Below, in pieces: positions 1 to 7,011 of a DNA stretch of 11,246 bases. The stretch lies in contig NCED01000053.1 in NCBI GenBank assembly GCA_002280485.1, positions 1 to 11,246 of the forward strand, written 5' to 3'. Numbering within the stretch: the first letter of the stretch is position 1; each line of letters begins with the position of its first letter. The DNA comes from Caulobacterales bacterium 32-69-10. Its GTDB lineage: Bacteria; Pseudomonadota; Alphaproteobacteria; Caulobacterales; Caulobacteraceae. The position numbers and the translations under genes are program-made. The notes beneath the pieces were generated by a model that was not told the origin of the DNA, did not search any database, and worked only from the letters and a program-made list of their open reading frames with translations.

Positions 1-431
1 CCGCCGCCGCGGACGTCGCCGGGGCCGCCGCGACCGCGGCCGAGATTGAGGTTCATGCCTTCGCCGGCCTGCAGGCTGCGCACCCGCGGGGCCATTTCGG
101 GGATGGATCGCTCGTAGTCCTGGGTCTCGAACCCGTCGACGACCCCGTCCTTGTTCTTGTCCAGGCTGTGGAAGAAGGCGACTGCGTCGGCGCGGAATTC
201 CTGGGCCGTGAGGCGCCCGTCATGGTCGGCGTCGGCGGCCGCGAACCAGGTGGCGGAGGGGTAGGGGGCGCCGGGCGGCGCGCGGAAGGGCTGGCCCGCC
301 GGGCTGATGAACAGGTTCATCCCGCCCGGTCCGCCCTCGAAAGCCGGCGGCGGCTCGCGGCCTCCACCGGCGCACCCGCAAAGCATGGCCGCCAAGGCCA
401 GGGCCGACAGCGACAGCGGCGTTTTCAGCAT
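1..431 (-). CDS. EF-hand domain lipoprotein, C-terminus cut by window edge
   Basis: An ATG at 431 opens a frame of 143 codons that runs off the left edge; GGAG lies just upstream (GGAGCTCCC then ATG). The protein begins with a short basic and hydrophobic signal ending in a lipobox-like LCGC (residues 17-20), so Cys20 is the probable lipidated residue and the protein should be anchored facing the periplasm. Two canonical 12-residue EF-hand loops follow: residues 67-78 (D67, D69, D71, G72, E78) and 91-102 (D91, N93, D95, G96, D99, E102). All calcium-ligating positions are filled, so Ca2+ binding is likely. The visible tail is Gly/Arg-rich. The gene sits 172 bases downstream of the histidine kinase on the same strand, with its own candidate operator in the gap. 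A role as a calcium buffer, or as accessory or target of the two-component system, is inference. Coding identity is firm; function is not. Confidence 0.85.
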   Translation of the reverse strand, partial: MLKTPLSLSALALAAMLCGCAGGGREPPPAFEGGPGGMNLFISPAGQPFRAPPGAPYPSATWFAAADADHDGRLTAQEFRADAVAFFHSLDKNKDGVVDGFETQDYERSIPEMAPRVRSLQAGEGMNLNLGRGRGGPGDVRGG

Positions 432-490
432 GGGAGCTCCGGACCTGACGGTAAGACCGTACCAGCCTCAAACGGCTCGATCACGGCGAA

Positions 491-510
491 AGCTGAAACA
501 GAGCTGAAAC
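491..510 (-). promoter_or_regulatory. Tandem GTTTCAGC direct repeat, candidate OmpR-family site
   Basis: On the minus strand two exact copies of GTTTCAGCT (510-502 and 499-491) start 11 bases apart, one helical turn. Direct repeats of this period are the usual recognition layout for OmpR/PhoB-family dimers. The site is about 60 bases upstream of the EF-hand lipoprotein ATG and downstream of a kinase/OmpR-type regulator pair. I infer that this regulator binds here. A small inverted repeat ACGGT-AAG-ACCGT (448-460) lies between the site and the gene. No clear -10 or -35 box was picked out. Confidence 0.5.
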
Positions 511-540
511 CTTGGCGGTGAGGCGGCCGTGGCCGCGGCT

Positions 541-577
541 CGTCATGCTGAAGAGCGCGCGGCTGAGCATGTCGAAG
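541..577. repeat. Diverged copy of the TGAGCWTGTCGAAG intergenic repeat
   Basis: TGAGCATGTCGAAG at 564-577 matches TGAGCTTGTCGAAG at 8394-8407 in 13 of 14 bases. Together with CATGCT at 544-549 it forms a CATGCT...AGCATG inverted repeat (544-549 / 566-571). It lies in the short gap after the kinase stop codon. It looks like a degenerate member of the repeat family seen intact at 8385-8469. It could form a hairpin in the RNA between the kinase and lipoprotein genes, but there is no T-tract. Confidence 0.4.
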
Positions 578-603
578 CCTTGCCGTCTCGAGGCGCCCAG
601 CAT

Positions 604-1980
604 CTAAAGCGGCAGTCGCGCCCGCGCCCTCAGGCCGCCGCCAGGCAGGTTCTCCAGGGTCGCGTCGCCCCCGTGGGCGCGGGCGATCGAGCGCACCACC
701 GCCAGACCCAGGCCCGCGCCGCCGGTCTCTCGCGAGCGCGAGGGCTCGCCGCGGAAGAAGGGTTCGAACACCCGCTCCCGGTCGGCCCCATGCAGGCCGG
801 GGCCATCGTCATCGACCTCGATGATGGCGGCATGGTCCTGGGCGTAGACCCGGGCGCGCGCCCGGTCGCCAAACTTGACCGCATTGTCGAGCAGGTTGGC
901 GACCAGTCGGCGCAGGGCCACCGGGTCGCCGTCGATCACCACATTGCCGTCGACCTCCGCGGTCACGTCGGCGCCCGTGTCGGCCATCTCGTCGGCCACG
1001 CTCTGGACAAGGGACGACAGCTCCAGCCGGCAGCGCTCGCCGGTCTTGGTGGCGTCGCGGACGAAGGCCATGGTCCCCGCGATCATGGCGTCCATCTGCT
1101 CCATGTCGTTGGTCATCTTCGAACGCAGGGGGTCGGGCACACCCTCCACCCGGAAGCGCAGGCGCGTCAGCGGCGTGCGCAGGTCGTGGGCCACGGCCCC
1201 GATCATGGCCGTGCGGTCCTGGACGTAGCGGCGAAGACGCTCCTGCATTTCGTTGAAGGCCGAGATGGCGCTCTTCAGTTCGGCGGGCCCGGCCAGTCGC
1301 AGGGGCGGAGCCGTCGGGTCGCGGCCCAGCCTCTCCGCCGCCTCTGCGAAGGCTGAGATCGGCGCGGCGAGGCGGCGGGCGAAGAGGAAGACGAACGGGG
1401 CGAGCGCCAGGGCGGTGACGCAGAACCAGATGACGATCCGCCATTGCCATCGGCTGAGCAGTTGGTTGCGCTGTGGCTCGACCATCACCCAGTCGCCCGC
1501 CGGCTGGCGCACCGCCACCTGGAAGGGGCCGATGATGTAGTTGTCCTCGCCGTGCCGGAGCCCGGCACGGCCCATCATCCGACGGACCAGGGCGACGGTC
1601 TGCCGGGTGGAGCTGCGGGGGTCGAGCATGACCTGCATGCGCACATTCGAGACGGGGACGCCGAGTTGCGTCGCCACCTCTTCGGCCATGAAGCGGTTCA
1701 GCCGGTCATCGCTTTGCTTTGGCAGGTCGTTCGCCCGCGCGGCATGCCGGACGAGCTGCCGGCCGTTCTGGGTCGGCAAGGGCTCAGCCGACTTCATCGC
1801 CGCCGCGACCTCCTTGACCAGGTAGAAGTCGGGTGGGTTTGGCGGCGAATGGAATACGATCCACAGGTTGATCGCCTGCGAAGCGATGATGCTCAGCAGC
1901 ACCAGGGCAAGGACCTGAGCGAACAGGGAGGCGCCGAGGCCCCCGGCCAGTCGCTTGGGCTCGCCCTGGGTGTCGCTCAT
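604..1980 (-). CDS. Membrane sensor histidine kinase (OmpR-partner type)
   Basis: 458 residues. Autophosphorylates in response to an envelope signal and passes phosphate to the partner regulator encoded just upstream. Domains in order: TM1 about 18-43; periplasmic sensor about 44-178 with no domain I recognise; TM2 about 180-202; HAMP about 203-255; HisKA with H-box AHDLRTPLTRLRFR (phospho-acceptor His265); HATPase_c with N-box LLDNAVKFG (Asn366), G1 VDDDGPG (389-395), F-box FEPFFRG (405-411) and G2 GGAGLGL (420-426). All catalytic boxes are intact. The ATG at 1980 overlaps the regulator TGA as ATGA, implying translational coupling. The sensor signal cannot be read from sequence. The linked EF-hand protein makes a divalent-cation or envelope-stress cue a reasonable guess, no more. 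Confidence 0.95.
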   Translation of the reverse strand: MSDTQGEPKRLAGGLGASLFAQVLALVLLSIIASQAINLWIVFHSPPNPPDFYLVKEVAAAMKSAEPLPTQNGRQLVRHAARANDLPKQSDDRLNRFMAEEVATQLGVPVSNVRMQVMLDPRSSTRQTVALVRRMMGRAGLRHGEDNYIIGPFQVAVRQPAGDWVMVEPQRNQLLSRWQWRIVIWFCVTALALAPFVFLFARRLAAPISAFAEAAERLGRDPTAPPLRLAGPAELKSAISAFNEMQERLRRYVQDRTAMIGAVAHDLRTPLTRLRFRVEGVPDPLRSKMTNDMEQMDAMIAGTMAFVRDATKTGERCRLELSSLVQSVADEMADTGADVTAEVDGNVVIDGDPVALRRLVANLLDNAVKFGDRARARVYAQDHAAIIEVDDDGPGLHGADRERVFEPFFRGEPSRSRETGGAGLGLAVVRSIARAHGGDATLENLPGGGLRARARLPL

Positions 1981-2744
1981 CGCCGACTGACCTTGGCCAT
2001 GAACATGTAGCCCTCGTTGCGGACGGTGCGGATCAACTCCGCCGCCGAGCCGCCGTCGTCGAGCTTGCGGCGCAGCCGGCTGATCTGGACGTCGATGGCC
2101 CGGTCATAGGCGTCGCTGTCGGGCCCGCGGGCGAGGTCGAGCAGCTGGTCGCGGGTCAGGACCCGCTGGGGCCTCTCAACGAAGACCCGGAGCAGCGAAA
2201 ACTCCCCGCCCGACAGGTTCACCACCACCCCGTCCGGCGAGCGCAGCTCGCGGCGCACCAGGTCAAGGCGCCAGCCGGCGAATTCGCACTGCGCCCCAAG
2301 CTGGGTCTCGGCCCGGCTCGGCTCGCCCCGGCGGCGGAGCACGGCCCGCACCCGGGCCAGCAGTTCGCGAGGATTGCACGGCTTGGGCAGATAGTCGTCG
2401 GCGCCGAGTTCCAGGCCGACGATGCGGTCGGTCTCCTCACCCATGGCCGAGAGCATGATCACCGCCGGGCCGTCCGAGGCGGCCAGCCGCTTACATACCG
2501 CCAGCCCGTCCTCGCCCGGCAGCATCACGTCCAGCACCACGAGGTCGACCTGGCCGCGGGCCAGGGCCCGGTTCAGTCCCGCGGCGTCGGGAGCGGTCTC
2601 CACGTCGTAGCCGTGACGGCTGAGGAAGTCGTGGACCACGTCACGGATGCCGGGGTCGTCGTCGACCACGACGATGCGCGCCGGCGCCTGGGGCGGCGGA
2701 GGGGCGGCGGGGGGCTGGGACGCATCGTCCATGGGCGGGCTCAT
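1977..2744 (-). CDS. OmpR-family response regulator
   Basis: 255 residues. Receiver domain about 23-138: acidic pair Asp28/Asp29, phospho-acceptor Asp72 (VVLDVMLPG), Ser99, Tyr118 and Lys121 (YLPKP). Trans_reg_C winged helix about 150-252, with the recognition region RAIDVQISRLRRKL and the C-terminal EGYMFM hairpin. Cytoplasmic DNA-binding output protein of the kinase that follows with a 4-base ATGA overlap. The first 22 residues form an unusual Pro/Ala/Gln-rich lead. I kept the ATG at 2744, but Met5 (ATG at 2732) is nearly as good, because neither start has a clear Shine-Dalgarno sequence. TTTCAG half-sites just upstream suggest autoregulation. It resembles OmpR/PhoP-type regulators generally, and I cannot assign a specific orthologue. 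Confidence 0.95.
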   Translation of the reverse strand: MSPPMDDASQPPAAPPPPQAPARIVVVDDDPGIRDVVHDFLSRHGYDVETAPDAAGLNRALARGQVDLVVLDVMLPGEDGLAVCKRLAASDGPAVIMLSAMGEETDRIVGLELGADDYLPKPCNPRELLARVRAVLRRRGEPSRAETQLGAQCEFAGWRLDLVRRELRSPDGVVVNLSGGEFSLLRVFVERPQRVLTRDQLLDLARGPDSDAYDRAIDVQISRLRRKLDDGGSAAELIRTVRNEGYMFMAKVSRR

Positions 2745-2777
2745 GAAATCGTCATGTCAAACCGGCGTGACTACCGG

Positions 2778-2810
2778 ATTTCAGGCCTGAAATGCTCCCG
2801 GGTCTGAAAT
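2778..2810 (-). promoter_or_regulatory. TTTCAG half-sites and 16-base palindrome upstream of the regulator
   Basis: ATTTCAGGCCTGAAAT (2778-2793) is a perfect palindrome. A further ATTTCAG on the minus strand lies at 2810-2804, 17 bases from the ATTTCAG at 2793-2787. The cluster is 34-66 bases upstream of the regulator ATG, in the divergent gap shared with the transporter gene. The TTTCAG core is the same as in the direct repeat at 491-510, so I read it as a probable autoregulatory operator. The 17-base spacing differs from the classic 11, which lowers confidence. Confidence 0.45.
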
Positions 2811-2972
2811 TCGATCATCTGCCCGCTCCGGTGTCGAGAATTGTTCATCGCAGGCCCCAGGAAAAGAGGGCGGAACGTCCCAGCGTTGCGGCGTTGCGGA
2901 GCGCGCCTCGGCCTGTCTATCTTCGCCGCTTCGGCAGGCGGAGGAGCCTGACCGCCACGGGGACCCGCTATT

Positions 2973-4454
2973 GTGAACAATCTCTTCGCCAAGAAGCCCA
3001 TGGAGACGTTGCTGGCCCAGGCGAACGAGGAGGGCGAACACACCCTCAAGCGCGGACTCGGGGCCGGGTCGCTGACGCTCCTGGGGATCGGCGGGGTCAT
3101 CGGCGCGGGCATCTTCGTGCTGACGGGCCAACAAGCGGCGGTCAACGCCGGGCCGGCCATCGTGCTGTCCTTCATCCTGGCAGGGGTGGTCTGCGCCTTC
3201 GCCGCCATGTGCTACGCCGAACTGGCCTCGATGATACCCGTGTCGGGATCGGCCTATACCTACACCTACGCCACCATGGGCGAGTTCATCGCCTGGCTGA
3301 TCGCCTGGGACCTGATCCTCGAATACGGCCTGGCCGCCGCCACCGTCGCCGCCGGCTGGTCGGGGCACTTCAACGACATGCTGCAGGGCTTCGGCATGGG
3401 CCTGCCCCACGCCTGGAGTTCGGCGCCCTACACCTTCGACGGGAGCCACTTGGTCGAGACCGGCTCGATCCTGAACCTGCCCGCCGTGATCATCGTGCTG
3501 CTGATGGGCTGGCTGCTGATCACCGGCATCACCCAGAGCGCCCTGGTCAACAACATCATCGTCAGCCTCAAGGTCTGCGTCGTCCTCGCCGTGATCGGCG
3601 TCGGCTTCAGCCACGTGAACCCTGAACTGTGGTCGCCCCTGATCCCCGAGCGGATCCCGCCGACCCCGACCGACCCGAGCGGCCACTTCGGCCTGCCGGG
3701 GGTGCTCACCGCCGCCGGCGTGATCTTCTTCGCCTATATCGGCTTCGAGACGGTCTCGACGGCGGCGCAGGAGGCGAAGAACCCGCAGCGCGACATGCCC
3801 ATCGGCATCCTCGCCTCGGTCGGCGTCTGCACCGTGCTCTACATCCTGATGTCCCTGGTCATCACCGGCCTCGCCCCCTACGCCAGCCTCAACAACGAGG
3901 CGCCGGTGGCCATAGCGCTCGGCGCCATCCCCGGCATGGGGTGGCTGCGCCAGACGGTGAACATCGCCGTCGCCGTCGGCCTGGGCTCGACCATCCTGTC
4001 GCTGCTCTACGGCCAGTCGCGGATCTTCTACGCCATGTCCCGCGACAACCTGCTGCCGCCCATGTTCGGCGCCGTGAACCCCAAGACCCGTACGCCGGTC
4101 TGGGGCACGGCGATCACCGCGGTGGCCGCCGGCCTGGTCGCCGGCCTCTTCCCGATCGCAGTGCTGGGCGAGCTGGTCTCGATGGGCACCCTGCTCGCCT
4201 TCGGCCTGATCTGCGCCGGGGTGCTCTACCTGCGCATCACGCAGCCCGAGCTGCCGCGCCGGTTCAAGACGCCGATCGTCTGGTTCACCGCGCCGATGGG
4301 CGTGGCCGGCTGCGTCTTCCTGATCAGCGGCCTGCCGGTGCCGACCTGGTCGCGGCTGTTCATCTGGATGGGCATCGGCCTGGCGGTCTATTTCCTCTAC
4401 GCCTACCGCCACTCCCGCTATCACAAGAGCGCCGCGGTCGGCCCGGCGGTGTAG
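2973..4454 (+). CDS. APC-family amino acid permease (cationic amino acid transporter type)
   Basis: 493 residues, a polytopic inner-membrane protein of about 12-13 helices, likely carrying amino acids (cationic or neutral) or related amines into the cell by secondary transport. Family hallmarks are the first-helix motif GIGGVIGAGIFVLTG (about 38-52), YAELASMIPVSGSAYTY (81-97) and the sixth-helix region FFAYIGFETVSTAAQEAKNPQRD (about 252-274). The hydrophilic N-terminus (about 1-27, with GEHTLKR) is typical of the YhdG/CAT-like group. GTG at 2973 is chosen because GGGGA (2959-2963) sits 9 bases upstream; the ATG at 3000 (residue 10) has no such site. It is divergent from the regulator gene across 228 bases. 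A weak TATCTT at 2918-2923 could be a -10 box. The substrate cannot be fixed from sequence. Confidence 0.93.
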   Translation: MNNLFAKKPMETLLAQANEEGEHTLKRGLGAGSLTLLGIGGVIGAGIFVLTGQQAAVNAGPAIVLSFILAGVVCAFAAMCYAELASMIPVSGSAYTYTYATMGEFIAWLIAWDLILEYGLAAATVAAGWSGHFNDMLQGFGMGLPHAWSSAPYTFDGSHLVETGSILNLPAVIIVLLMGWLLITGITQSALVNNIIVSLKVCVVLAVIGVGFSHVNPELWSPLIPERIPPTPTDPSGHFGLPGVLTAAGVIFFAYIGFETVSTAAQEAKNPQRDMPIGILASVGVCTVLYILMSLVITGLAPYASLNNEAPVAIALGAIPGMGWLRQTVNIAVAVGLGSTILSLLYGQSRIFYAMSRDNLLPPMFGAVNPKTRTPVWGTAITAVAAGLVAGLFPIAVLGELVSMGTLLAFGLICAGVLYLRITQPELPRRFKTPIVWFTAPMGVAGCVFLISGLPVPTWSRLFIWMGIGLAVYFLYAYRHSRYHKSAAVGPAV

Positions 4455-4460
4455 TCTTCA

Positions 4461-4502
4461 CTGTCATCCTGGATCGGCCTTGCAGGCCGTCCGGGATGAC
4501 AG
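4461..4502. repeat. REP-like hairpin (TGTCATCC...GGATGACA type)
   Basis: The arms 4461-4479 and 4485-4502 pair over 17 base pairs with one G-T wobble (4470/4493) and one bulged T (4474), around the 5-base loop TTGCA. The outer nine bases CTGTCATCC / GGATGACAG are perfect. It begins 7 bases after the permease stop and ends 14 bases before the hrpB start. There is no T-run, so it is not a classic intrinsic terminator. It could slow or protect the permease mRNA 3' end, or fold near the hrpB start. Similar intergenic hairpins are common in alphaproteobacterial genomes (from memory, not checked). Confidence 0.75.
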
Positions 4503-4515
4503 CTAGTGCGAGTGC

Positions 4516-6963
4516 GTGACGCCGCTTCCCATCCATGACGCGCTCGGCCCTCTGAAGGCGGCCCTGGCCGACCACACGGCCGCCGTGCTGGTCGCGCCGC
4601 CCGGGGCGGGCAAGACCACCGTCGTCCCGCTGGCCCTGATGGACGAACCGTGGGTGCAGGGCCGGCGCCTCATCGTGCTGGAGCCCCGACGCCTCGCCGC
4701 CCGAGCCGCCGCCGCCCGCATGGCGTCCACCCTCGGCGAGCCCGTCGGCGAGACGGTCGGCTTTCGGGTGCGCATGCAGTCCAAGGTCTCGGCCCGCACC
4801 CGTATCGAGGTGGTCACCGAGGGGGTCTTCACCCGCATGGTCCTCGACGACCCGGGCCTCGACGGTGTGGCGGCCGTGCTGTTCGACGAGTTCCACGAGC
4901 GCAGTCTCGACGCCGATCTGGGGCTGGCCTTCGCCCGCGACGCGCAGGCCGTCCTGCGCGACGACCTGCGCCTGCTGGTCATGTCGGCCACCCTCGACGG
5001 GGCCCGCATCGCCCGCCTGCTGGACGATTGCCCCGTCATCCGCTCTGAGGGCCGCGCCTGGCCGGTCGAAACCCGCTACCTCGGCCGCGACCCCGCCGCC
5101 CGGCTGGAGGATCAGGCCGTGCGCGCCGTGCGCAAGGCCCTCGCCGAGGAGACGGGCAGCGTCCTCGTCTTCCTGCCGGGCCAGGGCGAGATTCGCCGCA
5201 CCGAGACGGCCCTGGCCGATCGCCTGCCGCCCGACGCGATCCTCGCCCCCCTCTACGGCGCCCTGGATCCGGCCGAGCAGGACCGGGCCATCGACCCCGC
5301 GCCGCCGGGCCGCCGCAAGGTGGTCCTGGCCACCTCCATCGCCGAGACCAGCCTGACCATCGAGGGTGTGCGGGTGGTGGTCGACTGCGGCCTGGCCCGC
5401 GTCCCGGCCTACGACTCCGCCAGCGGCCTGACCCGGCTGGAGACCGTGCGCGTCTCCCAGGCCGCCGCAGACCAGCGCCGGGGCCGCGCCGGCCGCACCC
5501 AGGCCGGCGTCTGCTACCGGTTGTGGGACGAGCCGGAGACCCGCGCCCTGCCGCCGTTCGCCCGGCCCGAGATCCTGGAGACCGACCTTTCCGGCTTCGC
5601 CCTGGCCTTGGCCCAGTGGGGCGCACGCGATCCTGCCGCCCTGGCTTTCCTCGACCCGCCCCCCGCCGCGGCCTTCGCCGAGGCCCGGTCCCTGCTGGAG
5701 CGCCTCGAAGCCCTCGACGCCAAGGGAGAGCTGACCGCCCACGGCCGGCTTCTGTCGCGCCTGCCCCTGCCGCCGCGCCTGGCCCACATGGTGGCGGTGG
5801 GCGCCGCCTCGGGAGCCGCGGGACGGGCCGCCCGCATCGCCGCCGTCCTCACCGAGCGGGGCTTGGGCGGAACGGGCGCCAACCTGACCGATCGGCTGGA
5901 GCGTTTCGAGGCGGACCGCGGCCCGCGGGCGAGGGACGCCCGATCCCTGGCCGATCGCTGGGCCAGGGCGGCGGGCGGCGAGGGCAGGGGCCAGCCGCCG
6001 TCGGACGGCATTCTGCTGGCCGCCGCCTATCCGGAGCGCTTGGCCAAGGCGCGCGGCAAGCCCGGCGAGTACCGGCTGGCCAGCGGCCGCGGCGTCTTCG
6101 TCGAACCGCACGAAGCCCTGGCCAAGGAGCCTTGGCTGGCGGTCGGCGAACTGGGCAGTGGCGCGGCCCGCGACCGCATCCTCCTGGCCGCACCGCTGGA
6201 TCAGGCCGAGGTCGAGGCCGCCTTCGCCGGGCGGATCGAAACGGAGGACCGCCTCGACCCCGACACGGGCGGCCGCTTCAAGGCCCGCCGGATCAGGAAG
6301 CTTGGCGCCCTGATCCTGGAGGAGAAGGCGATCGACCGGCCGGACCCGGCCCTGATCGCCGCCGCCTTGCTGAACCAGGTGCGCCGCGAAGGCCTGATCA
6401 CCCTGTCCTTCGCGGAGTCGACCACCGCCTTTCGCCAGCGCATCGCCTTCCTGCGTCAGTCGGAGGCGGACGCCTGGCCGGACCTGTCGGACCCGGCGCT
6501 GATCGACACCGTGGAGGACTGGCTGGCGCCGCTGCTGGAGGGCAAGACGGCCCTGTCGCAGGTTTTCCCGGACGCGCTCGACGCGGCGATCCGGGCCCTG
6601 GTCCCGTGGGACCAGCAGAGGGCGCTGGACCGCGACGCCCCGCCGCGCTTCACCGCCCCCACCGGCAACAGCTTCGCCATCGACTATGGCGCGGAGGGCG
6701 GGCCGAGGGTCGAGGTCCGCGTCGGCGAGCTTTACGGTCTGGCCGAGCACCCGTGCCTGGGCCGCGCCCGTGTCGCCATCACCCTGGCGCTGCTGTCGCC
6801 GGCCCATCGCCCGGTCCAGACCACCAAGGACCTGCCGGGCTTCTGGCGGGGCTCATGGAAGGACGTCCGCACCGAGATGAAGGGCCGCTATCCCCGGCAC
6901 GTCTGGCCCGAAGACCCGGCGGCGGCGGCGCCGGTGACGCGGGCCAAGCCGCGCGGGACCTGA
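4516..6963 (+). CDS. hrpB: ATP-dependent helicase HrpB (DEAH/RHA-like)
   Basis: 815 residues, the usual HrpB length. A cytoplasmic SF2 helicase of the DEAH/RHA group that hydrolyses ATP to remodel RNA; its bacterial role is poorly defined. Motifs in order: Walker A APPGAGKTT (27-35), LEPRRLAAR (Ia, about 55-63), TEGVF (101-105), DEFHERS (II, 124-130; HrpB typically has DEFH), SAT (III, 157-159), ATSIAETSLTI (V, 272-282), QRRGRAGR (VI, 320-327). The helicase-associated region follows, and the HrpB-specific C-terminus contains DLPGFWRGSWKDVRTEMKGRYPRH near the end. GTG at 4516 is the only usable start before Walker A; an in-frame stop lies at 4504-4506, and no strong Shine-Dalgarno sequence is visible. 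A hairpin ends 14 bases upstream. It ends 48 bases from the convergent dehydrogenase-like gene. Confidence 0.95.
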   Translation: MTPLPIHDALGPLKAALADHTAAVLVAPPGAGKTTVVPLALMDEPWVQGRRLIVLEPRRLAARAAAARMASTLGEPVGETVGFRVRMQSKVSARTRIEVVTEGVFTRMVLDDPGLDGVAAVLFDEFHERSLDADLGLAFARDAQAVLRDDLRLLVMSATLDGARIARLLDDCPVIRSEGRAWPVETRYLGRDPAARLEDQAVRAVRKALAEETGSVLVFLPGQGEIRRTETALADRLPPDAILAPLYGALDPAEQDRAIDPAPPGRRKVVLATSIAETSLTIEGVRVVVDCGLARVPAYDSASGLTRLETVRVSQAAADQRRGRAGRTQAGVCYRLWDEPETRALPPFARPEILETDLSGFALALAQWGARDPAALAFLDPPPAAAFAEARSLLERLEALDAKGELTAHGRLLSRLPLPPRLAHMVAVGAASGAAGRAARIAAVLTERGLGGTGANLTDRLERFEADRGPRARDARSLADRWARAAGGEGRGQPPSDGILLAAAYPERLAKARGKPGEYRLASGRGVFVEPHEALAKEPWLAVGELGSGAARDRILLAAPLDQAEVEAAFAGRIETEDRLDPDTGGRFKARRIRKLGALILEEKAIDRPDPALIAAALLNQVRREGLITLSFAESTTAFRQRIAFLRQSEADAWPDLSDPALIDTVEDWLAPLLEGKTALSQVFPDALDAAIRALVPWDQQRALDRDAPPRFTAPTGNSFAIDYGAEGGPRVEVRVGELYGLAEHPCLGRARVAITLALLSPAHRPVQTTKDLPGFWRGSWKDVRTEMKGRYPRHVWPEDPAAAAPVTRAKPRGT

Positions 6964-7011
6964 CCGGCCGTCAGCCCTTGGCGCCCCAGAAGCGGAGCCG
7001 TGGGAACCGGC

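Noticed and set aside
2883..2898. Tandem GCGTTGCG duplication upstream of the permease
   Set aside because: Two short G+C-rich units with no structural context; probably chance or slippage.
2781..4424. 547-codon minus-strand frame opposite the permease
   Set aside because: Its His/Asp/Gly-rich translation is the reverse image of codon bias in the permease, which has full family motifs.
4360..6807. 815-codon open frame on the minus strand across hrpB
   Set aside because: It is antisense to the clear helicase gene. Its translation is Gly/Arg/Gln-rich, low complexity and without motifs; such mirror frames are common in G+C-rich genes.
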